From NCBI GenBank assembly GCA_029817715.1, contig JARUPY010000113.1, positions 56,234 through 120,233 on the forward strand: a stretch of 64,000 nucleotides of DNA. The letters are read 5' to 3'. The notes beneath the pieces are model-generated. The model was not told the origin of the DNA and made no database searches. It saw nothing but the letters and a program-made list of their open reading frames with translations. Positions 1 through 11,241 of this stretch are shown one piece after another. Each line of letters opens with the position of its first letter. Positions within the stretch are counted from its first letter, which is position 1. This stretch comes from Melastoma dodecandrum. Lineage: Eukaryota > Streptophyta > Magnoliopsida > Myrtales > Melastomataceae. Made by a program: the position numbers and the translations under genes.

Positions 1-2830
1 TTAATACTTTTGTCTTTTTCACAGATCATATCAATTGTCTTCGCATGACGACGGTCGATAAACATGCGTGACAGACATCTGGGCGTCCATTTTTATTTAT
101 CTTTGGGAGGGAGGGAGGGAGGGGTAGGAGAAGACAGGCAATAATAAAAATAAATTATTATTATTTTTGGGGTGATGGTTTTTGGGTCTTTTATATTTTC
201 TTTTGCTTTGATCCGCAAGAAACGGGATGTATTAATTTAAAAAAAAAAATTAAAAGGGTTGGGATTAGTCATCGAACCGTCCTACCCCTGAACAAAATTG
301 AAGTATAAAACACAAACACAAACACAAACATCAGGGATTCGCACTTTCAAATCCACGAGAAACTTCCCAGAAGAATTATTGACTTTTTAGATGGATGGCT
401 TAATTAATCGTATAGATTAGGGATAAATTAATATCCTGTTTATGATTATTTTATTTTTTATTTTATTTCATTACGATCACCTCCTAACTGAACTATTCAA
501 ATAATATTATTAACAGCTCATAGCTTTTGGTGAATGAAAGAAGGCTTCTCACCACGCCCTGAGGATTATCCCCTCGAGCCGGTTGATCGTTTGTCCGTTG
601 CTTTCGAGGTAGTTGGTCGAGGGGGCGACCGGGGAGTTTGTCCCGAGAATCGACCAAAAAACTGTTCTCTTCAAAGGATTGCACGTCAAGGTTGGAACTT
701 TTGAGTCTTGGAAAACTAGAGGAGGGGGGGGAGGGAGAGGGTCTTGGCGAAAGCTTCAGCAAACACACGACGACGACTAACGTCGTTTTCGGGACTGTCG
801 TGTAAAATTAAAATTATGTTGACAATGAGGGAGGGCACGAGATGAATAATACAGAACCACTTAATTAGATATCTCAATATGATGCCATGTATCGCAACCT
901 AATGCCTTCCGTACTACCCGACCAAAGCAAAAGGGAAGGAATTTACGATATAACATGTCGATGATGAAAACGTAACATATTATATATTTTTATTTTCAAG
1001 AGCTTTTCGATAAGATGTTATGGATTCCTCCTCCTAATCACGTAGAAAAGGATGGGTAAGGAAGGGAGGACGATTTCTTCCACATACACACCTACACCTG
1101 ACCCGGCCTGAACAGAATAGATAATATTTTAGTTTGACTCCAGCGAATGGAGACTACCAAACCATTTTTGTCTCTCCCCCCACCCCCAACCAACAACCCT
1201 ACATCACCGAATTCAAAGTCTTGTATATAACAAGAAGAAGAATAGCGAACAGCCTACGAGGTGCTGCCGAAATTCCACGGCCACCTCACACGAAGTTTCG
1301 AGTCACTTGCCTCGCAAGTTCTCGCGGTTTGAGTTCCCACCACAGATTTTTGACGACCTTAATCTTGTAACTCGATAAATTCAAGATAAAAAGCCCCAAG
1401 TCTTCCTTTTAATTAACCTTGACGACCTCATGCATCACATTTGTTTTTTATATATAAAAGAGGCCAAACAGAGAAAGGAAGGAAGGTTAGGTTGACTTTT
1501 TTGTTTATTGAAGGAAAGGGGTCGTTTATCTTCTGCTTGGGCCCATTCAGAACCTGGCCCTCTTTAATGGGCTTATTCGAACGGGACCCCCCTCGGCACG
1601 ACGACGGATGTGGAAGCCCGTACTAGTCACCTCCTCGCACTGACGTCTTACAACTCAGGACGCGTTCCGTTAAAAACTATACGATATAAATCAAGCTTTC
1701 ACCTAGTAACTTTTAAGATAAGATAACGTGTTTAAATCAATACAAGCAAAACTCTTGTGACAAAAATAGGTTCGGCTTTAGGCCTGTTGAAATATATAAT
1801 ATAAACCAAAATTTCTCTAGTTTTGACCCTCCACTCTTCTATTTAGTCTCGACGCCCGCTTCCGGAGCGAAGCACAACCACGACTATCTCTTCTTCATTG
1901 CAGGGAGGACGAGTTGTCGAGTCAAGGCCCGTGTTCTGCAGCCGGTACCCTGACCTGTGTGACTTGTCCTACGCCAGCTTGAGCTACCAATGCAGTCACC
2001 TCCCTAGATGCGGCTTGGCAAAGATGGGCAGTTCCTGCTGCTCATATTACCCGATAGTTACCAAATCGCTCCAGATGATGCCGAGGTACTTCTCGAGCTA
2101 CAGGAGGAACACCAGCTCGATACACAGACAGATAGTTTTCTTTGTCTATGCAACAACGGAGACTCAACCACTCATTGCAACGATAGTTCTACCTGCACCT
2201 TCCACTCTTATTCTATGTAACAATCGAGATAATGTTGTAACAACCTCATTGCTCACTTATGTTTGCATGTGGGAGGTGTTGGAAGTTTTCTTATTTGGGC
2301 CGCCATTAATTGCATAATTTTATATTACCGTTTATTTTATTTTATTTTTATTAAAGTATATTTTATAGACATAAGACAATGCATGAAATCCCACTAAAGT
2401 ATCGTGATCATGAAAGTTATTGGGATATGCGCATCTCTATTATATGATGTGGTTAACGACTGGGTGTAGGCTACTTTATAATCTATGGTTCATTAATAGA
2501 TATGACATAGGTTACGATAAATTACAGCTAGATGTATTCCTCTGTCCTTCCAAGTTTTATTTCATTATGGGCAAAATTGACTTTTTATAAGGGAGACATT
2601 ATATATTGTATTCTAATAAGGGAAAGTTAAGAAGATGTACGTCGCTTAAATTTCTTTCTTCTAGTTTACGGCATGATGAATACGGGTACGTTTTCTTTTT
2701 CACTAATTTTTTAGATGACCATAAATCCGCGTAATCGATCAAACTTTTGCTATCTTTCTCTGTTTTGTGTGACTTTATGAATATGTGATTTCTTACAGGG
2801 TTCTTAGGGCACATTAGAAGTGGGATGATT
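1..2830. other. intergenic, no gene recognised
   Basis: AT-rich spacer with homopolymer and short simple-sequence tracts. Several open frames of 60-140 codons exist (for example 1898-2317 on the plus strand) but none shows a family motif, a splice pattern or a plausible upstream context, and they overlap one another in different frames. I see no RNA gene here. Confidence 0.6.
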
Positions 2831-2842
2831 GCAGGTGAACAA

Positions 2843-2859
2843 AAACCCTAAACCCTATA
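2843..2859 (+). promoter_or_regulatory. double telo-box motif
   Basis: Two tandem plant telomere-type units (AAACCCTAAACCCTA) lie in the spacer. Single telo-boxes are known promoter elements of plant translation and cell-cycle genes, but no gene start lies close downstream, so this may be a chance or relic interstitial telomeric motif. Confidence 0.3.
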
Positions 2860-4257
2860 ACTTATATATGTTCATAACTAATCAATCTATTTAATAAGTT
2901 TGGTTTTGGGACAAACATCAACCGGGACAGTGATAGCGGCAGGAGCAGTTGGGATCGGAGCCGGTGTTTGGTTGTTCAGGAAGGTCTGAGCAATGGCCCC
3001 AATGACATGTGGAGAACAGACTCTTCTGTTACTCATGGGAAGCATTAAACTCCCGAACAGCTTGAGCAACGCGAGCCCTCGTGGGTGATGCCCGTGCTGC
3101 AGATTGTGTTGTCCTCGTTTTTGTGAATGCTACTAACAATGCCCCAGCTGTCTTCCCGGCTACAAATAGCTTAGTCGGGATTCGAACCGAACTGTTTCTC
3201 ACTAAGTTTCCTTCGCTATTGCCTCTACAAAATATGATGGAAGGAAAACGGATGTGATGTTTGTGACAACATTGCAAACATATCAGACCGAGCTTGACCC
3301 TGGGACAGGCAACCAGGGGAAGATCTATGCGACTGTCTCGTCACAGCACTTGGTTCAGCGAAAGTACTAATGGTCAAGTCCGCAGATTATACTAAATCGG
3401 AAGTCTTCTGGAGAGAGCAGGAGCTGCTGTTGAAGATATCCTGCAGATCGTCCGGTACAGAGGCTGGGACCACAAGCCTCAAGGGTGTCATGGAGTACAC
3501 ACCCTGTGGATGCAACACGGGAGGAGTGTGGCCAGACAAGTGGAGGATGAGGCTCTAGCGTTTTCGTCCCAATGAGGAGAGGCATAGTAGCCAGCATAGC
3601 GAGGATCGGAATCTGCCGTTGACGGGACAAAGTGGTCTAGATTGGCAGCCGGAGAAGCAATTTCTAACCACTGATGGCAGTGAGGTCAACTGGGTGCAGA
3701 AGAACGATAACCAGATCACATATGGAGGTGGTGGCAACATCGATTCATCGGTAAGGCCTCATCTGAGGCAAGGACAATGATATGAATACGGATGATACCC
3801 AAGATCCGGAACCCCCGCACAATACATCTCCGGTGTTGCTTCTTCAAGCAGATTTCCATGACTTGCATGCATGGATCGGAAACTGAAGAATGATAAAAAA
3901 AAAAAAAAGAAGCACGTCCATTGATTCCATGAGTGCATCCACCGGTACTAACAACAAGGTATTATTCATACTCATAAATGCCGGGTGGACTTCATAAGGA
4001 AACAAGGGCTATCAGAGATCCTAAATTCCACAAGGTAGACACTCCATTGGACAGCATCAAAGTATCAAAAGAAATAATACGAATATGATCCCAATCATGA
4101 ACAAAATCTAAGGTTCCCTAGGACACAGCACGCATTGTGTAATAAGTACAGATTATGTACCTCCCCCAGCTTCTTGAGGAGCAAGATGAAAAGGGGTAGC
4201 GGAAAATCCTGGTCTAAGATGAAGTGTAATAGCAATGAGGAGCATCGGACAATCAAC
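2860..4257. other. intergenic, 3' side of the arogenate dehydratase gene
   Basis: No gene recognised. Short open frames on both strands (2887-3277 minus, 3370-3558 plus) do not match a family I know. The stretch just below 4258 presumably holds the 3' untranslated region of the minus-strand dehydratase gene; I could not place a polyadenylation site with confidence. Confidence 0.5.
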
Positions 4258-7094
4258 TTATGGAACATCCTTAGGATAGCAGCCCAGGACTCGGAGGAAC
4301 CCAGCAAATTCCTGAAAACAACAAAAATGTCAATCATGAAATGAATCTGATGCCACTGTTAGATGGGTTGGACATATCAGGACAGCAAAGGTGACTGCCC
4401 TGAGCACCTAACCGAACAAATTTTGGTGCATTGAGATAAAATACTGGGATATCCTGGGAGAAAGAAGGTGCTGACAATAAATATGCATAATGGGTACCTG
4501 CAGGTGTCCAAGGGCGTGTTGGGCTCGGGGCTCAGTCATTGAAGCTTCAAAGTCTATATAGAAAAGATAGTCAAAGTACCTGCAATACATCAACGGTCCG
4601 CGACAGTTTAGGATGAAAAAACATGAACTGATTCCAATAAGAACTGTGGAAAAAGTAAATTACTTGGCACTCCCTTTGTTTGAATCGTCCACGACCCTCA
4701 AGGGACGGTTTCTCTGCGGACGACTTTCAATCTGAGCTCGTACAAGAAAAGTGATCACTATAAGTACCTTTGCTTGAGTTAGAAACAAAATTACGAAGGG
4801 AACAAATTCACTACCTTTGATAAATTTATATCCCTCAAAGCAAACACGGCGAGGGCTTTGAACAAGACACCTGGTCCTTCATCCAGAGTAAAAACGATGC
4901 TCGTCTAATGAAAAAGAAAAGAAAAACCAGTGTCTGTGGAAAGAGATATTTTGTTTTGACAAGAGCAGCACTCAATTACAGCGATAAATACCTTGTGGGG
5001 TCGGTCAGTTCCCGGAATAATTGGATCCCGTGCAAGTATAAGAAAGCGCGTAATATTGTCGTCGTCATCCTGATCGAAAAGATACATTTAACAGATCAGT
5101 ACAATGTCCTGATCGAAAAGATACATTTAACAGATCAGTACAATGAGTCACTGTTTCTCAGAAATTTATCCTCCCAAAAATATTTACTTGAATATTTTCG
5201 GCAATAATTTCAAGTCCATATATCTCCGCTGCTCTGGAGCTTGCAATTGCTCCAGTATCTCTAAGGCCATTGGACGCCACGATCTATTCCTACATTATAT
5301 GAGTATCTGGTCATGACAGAAGAAATGGTGGTGGTTTTTTTTATCTAAAATTTCACCTGAGCTGCTCCGGCGGTGTCTTCAGTACTGACTCTGACAACAT
5401 GTAACGCCATCAAGGACATCTCACATTGAGCAAGAGCCTGCAAGAAGGCAGGAACAAAATGTTTTAGTTTCATCCTTGGACGATTTTGCAAACATTGGTT
5501 ACATAGACATGGGTTACCTGTGGATGACTTAATACACGTGTTAATTCCTCCTTTTTTGTGCCGGGCAAACCCAACAGACAATGGTTAACTTGCAACTGCA
5601 CCTCCCCAGCTATATGCAGTCTATGCCGGAGAAGTAGGTCATAGTTGCGATGGATGCTTCCGCCAACAGAATTCTCTATGGGCAAGACTGCCTTATCGAC
5701 TAACCACAGTTCGACTGCCTGGGGAAATCGTTCACAATTGTTCAGCTAATTGTAAGAGGATGTTCTTGAAAAATTTACTACATGGAAACACAAGAACCTT
5801 GAATGCAGCTTCGAATTCATCGCAGGGGACAGTCTCACACCCAGGGTATGCTTTCAGAGCGGCAGCCTCGCTATATGCACCAGGCACACCCTTCATTTGA
5901 ATTTGATTACACAGTGAAGATATGCTCGGAAAAGCACTCTTGGCAGGAAAAAGGAAAAGAGGGGTATATCTTTATAATACCAAAAAGCTTTTTTCTTTAG
6001 TTCCCAATTTACACTCTATATACCTGATAGGCAACTCGGACTTTAGAACCATCACGCGGGATAGAACTGAGATCAGTCGCTGACAATGGTTCTGCAATTT
6101 ATACATTCAATTTAGTCAACAAAGAGCTTTCTCGGCATTCTGTTTGAGAAAATTTAGACAATGAGGAAGGATGCAAATAGACCAGATAGTCCCGTCAATT
6201 CATTTCCTAAAGCTTGTCAATTGCATCTGATCACCGTTCATAAGCATTTCCCCTAATAAGCCAACTTACAAGTAACTATTCGACTTCACCAATCTGTGAT
6301 CAATAATTGCCAACAGGCAATTTATGGAAGGCGCGTCTGCTTATCCAGTATGTTCAGAATCAGGCATTGCTCCACAATGAGAATGAGACAGGGTTTTCCT
6401 TACAATGAATCATTTTACTTTTGCCGAGTCATGCAATTGGCAATAGAAGAAAAAACACCAATCGATCCACTATGAACAGAACTATCACCCTTATTCTGCC
6501 CATCTTTGAAATCACATTACCAGTGTTAGGGTCCACCAAGTAAGAACAGAGAAGAAACATTGAAATGAGGGAGGTGCAAATAAGAGACACAATCCCGAGT
6601 ACAATCTTAAGTTAAACATCAGCAGAAACAGAACTGGATTAGCTAAAGCAGGCTCATCAAGAAAACGAAACAAAAGAAGCAATCTTCTTCCTGAGTATAT
6701 CATCATCATATTCCAAAAGAAAGTACACTCAGGTAAACAGCATCACAAAGAAACCAAAACTCGGTACCATAATGAGATGAAACTCACTAGGAAGCAAGCT
6801 CAAGTCCCTGTGGAAAACCTTGGCCTCGTCAACCTGCCCACCGCCACCGCCACCATCACCAACATCACCCTCAGACTCCAAACTGGGGTTCTGATTCTTC
6901 CCATCCTCCACAGGCGTGATAGCGCTCTGCCCCAACACTCTAACCCCATGACAGCAACCCTCCTCCTCCCTCCGCCCCAGATTCAAACCGAACCCACGTT
7001 TCCTCCCACCATCAAGGCCAACAACTCCCAGCATCACCCCCTTCTCAAACATCTTCCCACACCCCCAGACAGGACAAAACCCGTTCAGAGCCAT
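4258..7094 (-). CDS. ADT: arogenate/prephenate dehydratase, chloroplast (11 exons, intact)
   Basis: The enzyme decarboxylates and dehydrates arogenate (or prephenate), the last committed step to phenylalanine in the plastid stroma. Exons in gene order: 7094-6788, 6091-6024, 5890-5798, 5718-5518, 5437-5357, 5283-5188, 5069-4992, 4904-4815, 4731-4664, 4579-4498, 4311-4258. They sum to 1218 nt in one frame (405 residues), the normal family length. Residues 1 to about 100 are a transit-peptide-like leader; the dehydratase domain starts near residue 118 ([14 protein letters not shown]), holds [19 protein letters not shown] and the catalytic TRF motif near residue 288; a C-terminal ACT domain has the phenylalanine-binding ESRP motif near residue 340. 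Every intron is GT-AG. It reads closest to the Arabidopsis ADT1 type. Start: the ATG at 7094 begins the typical MAL leader; the frame stays open upstream, so an earlier start is possible. A 39-bp duplication sits at the acceptor of exon 7 (see findings). Confidence 0.95.
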
Positions 7095-8538
7095 CAGACC
7101 CACCAAGCAACCCAACCCCTTAACCCTCCAAACTCCCTCAATTTCCAAAATTTTACCCAATGCAAGTACCAGGGAGGTTGTCCGGAGGCAAGAGAACAAC
7201 TGGGCATTGGTCAAAAACCAGGGGCAAATCGAAACCCGGCGGAAATGGGTCCCACGGGTAAGAACCACAAAGGAAGGGAAGCGAGAAGGATTTAGGTGGT
7301 AGGTGAGAGCGGAGTAAATTGTTGGGCAGCACGTTCGTTGCCTCCCTTGGATTTGGAAAGCGCATAAACCAACAGACAACATAGGAACAATAAACAACAA
7401 ACAGTGGTGGAGGGCTTGTGTTTTTGGGTCAGAAAACACAACCCCTCAGCTGCCTCCCGACTGTCGTCAGAAAACACGGCGACTGGAAGACCGCCGAACA
7501 GTCAACGAAAAACTACTTTGACTGATGCTTCGATTTTTTATCTTTTGAAAACTGTGAGAAGCAGAGGAAAACTACTTTGACTGATGCTTCGATTTTATCT
7601 CTGAAATTTTGCAAATGATTCCATTCCAAGCTATGAGAAGCTGAGGAGGTGTTCATTTTATTATTATTATTATTATTGATTAAGTTATTGTAAAATTACC
7701 AATACTCACAACCCAATAATTTGAATTATGAGTTGTAATTATAGACTAAACAATGTTTGGGTTATATTTCTCAGATATATCATGAAAATATAATAAAAAA
7801 ATATACTACTATATAAACTTGAATATAAATATGAAAAATGAAAATTAATGTCGATAAAATTGAAAAACACACAAGTTAAATATGGAAGCGAAAAAAGTAA
7901 TTCAAATGGAGGATACGATTTTTATTAGAATAGATATAAAATTGCTTATAATGAAATGTAGCTAAATAACGTTATTCTTAGTAATTTCATCGACTTTACG
8001 ATCTTGATTAACAGGTCATTAATACAACGCCTAACTAAACTAATCAAAATAGTTAGAGTAGAGCTATCCATCCCAGCTAATCTTAGTTTGGCAACGACCA
8101 TGTGTGGTGTAATTACCAATAATCAAATAAACCAACTCCCCAGACACTCCCTTTAATTGATACAATATTATATAATTACACGTATGCACAAAATTTATGG
8201 GATCAACGAATGAAACAAGTTTGCATTCGGGGGGTTTTGGGTCTTGATCATACTATGAAAGATTAGGACAAGGTTGATTTCATGAGAGAGGTTAAGAAGT
8301 TGGAGGAAGATTGATTGTGAGTTGGCAAATCCATTTCCTTCTCTTCTGCCAATTCAGTAGGTGAAAGGGGAAGATAGGGACATCCTATCTTTAGAGATTT
8401 CAGGCATTAATCTTTTTTTTATTATTATTTACAATCACAAAACTACCCATCTTCTTCATTGATTCGGGTTGTGATTATAATCTCGTTCTGGGTGAGTGTT
8501 TCTCTGTCTGAATTCTGTTGATTTCATTGCCGAGGAAG
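7095..8538. other. intergenic region between divergent genes
   Basis: Shared upstream region of the minus-strand dehydratase and the plus-strand small gene. It is AT-rich. A degenerate direct duplication of about 60 bp begins at 7508 and 7568 (both start AAAACTACTTTGACTGATGC), roughly 415-500 nt upstream of the dehydratase ATG. No other gene seen. Confidence 0.5.
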
Positions 8539-8766
8539 ATGACGGGAGAAGCTCCGAGCTGGGCGGATCAATGGGGTCCAGGAGGGATGGGAGTGATCGA
8601 CGATGATGAGTATTCGAGGACGGGGGATGTTGGGCACAACAAGAAGAACAAGTCCAAGGCCGCGTTCGAGAAGGCCAAGGCCGCCGCGTCAGCCGGCGCC
8701 CACAAGATCAAGCTGGGCACCTCCACCAGCTTTAAATGGATCAAGAATCAATGCCAGAAGAAGTGA
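8539..8766 (+). CDS. conserved small plant protein, function unknown
   Basis: A 75-residue protein beginning MTGEAPSWADQWG and ending FKWIKNQCQKK. The N-terminus (APSWADQWG-GG-G) and the C-terminus (K-GTS-S-KWIK-QCQKK) are hallmarks, as I recall, of a small land-plant family of 70-80 residues with no established function; some database members carry misleading enzyme names. The middle is lysine- and alanine-rich (residues about 35-60) and probably helical. There is no signal peptide or membrane segment. An in-frame TTG lies 21 nt upstream, but the ATG at 8539 matches the family start. No intron. Intact. Confidence 0.8.
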   Translation: MTGEAPSWADQWGPGGMGVIDDDEYSRTGDVGHNKKNKSKAAFEKAKAAASAGAHKIKLGTSTSFKWIKNQCQKK

Positions 8767-10261
8767 TCTGACAAATGATGATATATGCCCGTGTTCTTTC
8801 TTTCGCCCATTAGATGATTACCTTCCAGGTCGTGTCCGTGTTTCTCTGTAATATTGTGGTGTTGCATGTTAATGTTATTCTCGGTTGTTTGAATCCACGA
8901 TACGGTTTCCGTTTATCATCTCGATCCCTGTTTTAGTACCATCATTTCGGAATCGGCATGGCTGCGGGATCCATGGCAAACATTGGCGTGACCCATGTAG
9001 ATTGAAGGAATTCAACAATATGTATGTCCGTAGCCTGTTTGTTTCGCAGATATAATGCCTTCCCTGAGGAATATAGAGATCGCTGCTTTTGTTTTTCCTC
9101 TGCAGATCACATACATCAAGGCACCCCCAAAAATCAACACGGGAGCGATGGACGATACGCTATAGCATGCCTCTTGTGGCCGTCAGAAGCTAGATTCCGT
9201 CCCTATCGACAGATCGAACTCCGGTTCTCTCCCTACCTCATCGATCACAACTAAAAGACACCACATTTCCTCGATCCAAACATTCGCGTCACGAGAATCC
9301 GTTCACGACGGAATCAAGTAACGTATCTACTACCCTCGACTCAAGGTCGCGATCGCGATACTCCACCTAACCTCCAACAAAATGATAAAAGCCCGTGTTG
9401 GGAAAATATTCCATTGGGTTTCATTATGTTTTCTCATCCTTTATAGAGCAAAAAGGATTTTGATGATGTCCCTTTGGTGGCTTCACACCAACTTCATGAC
9501 ATCGTGTCTCTTGAGAGGGACCGCTCTGTTCTCACCTTTCCCTACAATCCACTTGGTCTAATCTTCTTGTCTTTTAAAGCTCCACCAGAATTGAATATTG
9601 GTGGTGTACACACGATGCAATAACATCTAACCTCTCCTCGTACGAAGTACTTCCTTGAATCTCAAAGTGCCTTGAGAATGAGTTCAAACTCCACCTAATA
9701 AACTCCATCCAAGAAATGCATGGAATTTCCCACAAATGTGAAAAGGTTCTGACCTTTTCCTTTCGGCCCCATATTTTTCCGCAGGAAGACCCGGATGTTT
9801 CTTCTGAAAACCAAAACAAAAGAACATAATGATTGTAAAAAATCTTTACCAAACCAACAGACCTCCTGAATCAGGAAGTAATTTGTGTTCCAACCTGTTG
9901 AGATCCTAATGCGGTCGGGACTGCCCCGTCTCTTATCATTATGTAAAATACTCATGAGTACAACATTGAGATGTCACTTATCCCGACATGAACTCTTGGT
10001 ACCACAATTCATTCAACCTTTGTCAATCTGTGGCTCGAGCTTCTCCGGTTTAATCCCATTTAAGATTCACGTAGCCTATAATAACTCACACTAATTGCCA
10101 CCAAAAGCCAAGAGCAAAGAAAAACCTCTCCCAACCCCCCTCCCATCTTCCATCTTTTCCTCCATTCCCCAGTTCTTCTCTTCTGTGTGGTTTCGTTGAG
10201 TTTTTTTCTCAGGCTTGGATTTTCATTTGCGGCGGGCGAATAGTTTTGCTTAGGAGTGTGG
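8767..10261. other. intergenic, upstream of MIR171
   Basis: No protein gene recognised; minus-strand open frames at 9574-9955 have no familiar motif. The 3' end of the small gene (about 8770-8900) and the promoter and 5' part of the MIR171 primary transcript should lie here. A pyrimidine-rich stretch at about 10120-10220 precedes the hairpin. Confidence 0.5.
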
Positions 10262-10346
10262 GCGATATTGGTGTGGTTCAATCCAAGAGTCCGGACACCT
10301 GCCAAGAAAGCTTTCCGGGCTGTCCGATTGAGCCGTGCCAATATCA
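10262..10346 (+). ncRNA. MIR171: microRNA precursor miR171
   Basis: The 3' arm contains TTGAGCCGTGCCAATATCAC (10328-10347), the miR171 core sequence; the version starting at 10325 (CGATTGAGCC...) is the offset form. The 5' arm 10264-10283 reads GATATTGGTGTGGTTCAATC and pairs with 10326-10345 along all 20 positions (wobbles at four), the expected miR171 star strand. The loop between (about 10285-10324) is 40 nt and partly self-paired. In angiosperms miR171 directs cleavage of mRNAs for HAM/SCL6 GRAS transcription factors, which control meristem and branching. The family assignment is direct from sequence; the member letter cannot be assigned. Confidence 0.93.
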
Positions 10347-10347
10347 C

Positions 10348-11241
10348 TCCCTCCGACTTTAGATCAAGTGCATATTCCATCTTCTGTTGCCTGATCATGG
10401 GTGGAATGGGTGGGGGGAGGTGTTATAGAACGGTCACTTATTCTCGTGTCGATTTAATATATTCCCTGAGAAGATGTTCATTATGTAGATGAGCTCTTAC
10501 AGAGTTTATTTTTCCTCGTGAAGTTTTTCCATCTAGATGCCTTTAACAGTTTCATGGTATGCGAGTGACGAGATCCTTCGAGGAGCACAAATCTGCTGGG
10601 CATCATGGTGGACATACTTATACCTTGTGCCGTTGGATTTTCAATACTCAGGTTCGAATCCGAGATTGATTTTACATTGCATAATGCTCGAAAATCATTC
10701 ACCAGTAACCCCAGTTCTTGATTGCGTTGCTTAGGATACCATATGCCTATTGGTTCACGCTGTCATCAATTATGTAAGATAACCAGAAGACATCCTTGTC
10801 GATTGTCAGCGGCCACCACCAAACATCCAGTGAACCATCCTCCGTTAATGATGCTCGCCATTCCAAGAGCGCTGCGATTGGATGACTCGCGGAACAGATC
10901 TTGCTATCTTCGTGCTGTTGGTCGCTTCATGCTACTGTTGTCCACATACTCGGAGGTGTTGGTAGACATATCGACAATGATAAGAGGTTCGAATCTAGAA
11001 GTAAGGAGGTGTGGCAGCCTATTGTCTTGACGAAATGACAATGTCAACACATATAATCATAATAAGATTTACGGGTAAAGATTCAATAGTTGTGTACAAG
11101 TGATTTTGCAATATGTTGCTAAGCCCTTCGCCAACAGAAAAGACCGAAAAATGAATTTTCCATCGTCCGAAGATCAGAGAGATTACGGCAAAGTGAGACT
11201 CTACCTGCATTTGATGGCCGATTTCGTATGAATTTTTCTCA
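10348..11241. other. intergenic, 3' part of MIR171 transcript and ATPC1 downstream region
   Basis: No protein gene recognised. Two short GGTTCGAAT motifs (10652 and 10986) resemble tRNA T-arms or Pol III box B, but neither is flanked by an acceptor stem or anticodon arm. Confidence 0.5.

Noticed and set aside
1898..2317. 139-codon plus-strand frame near the left edge
   Set aside because: Begins without a clear ATG context and overlaps another frame of similar length; no recognisable domain.
5069..5145. Duplication considered as a second exon-7 copy (mutually exclusive exon)
   Set aside because: The duplicated 39 bp is almost entirely intronic and would add a stop if translated.
6777..7295. 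172-codon plus-strand frame rich in Pro, Thr and Gln
   Set aside because: It is the antisense shadow of exon 1 of arogenate dehydratase, whose minus-strand frame has family motifs and correct splicing.
10640..10680. GGTTCGAATCC motif resembling a tRNA T-arm (also near 3181 on the minus strand, 10986 and 30808)
   Set aside because: No acceptor, D or anticodon stem can be drawn around any of them; unlike 36403-36474 none folds as a cloverleaf. They could be Pol III box-B remnants of SINEs but no SINE body was identified.
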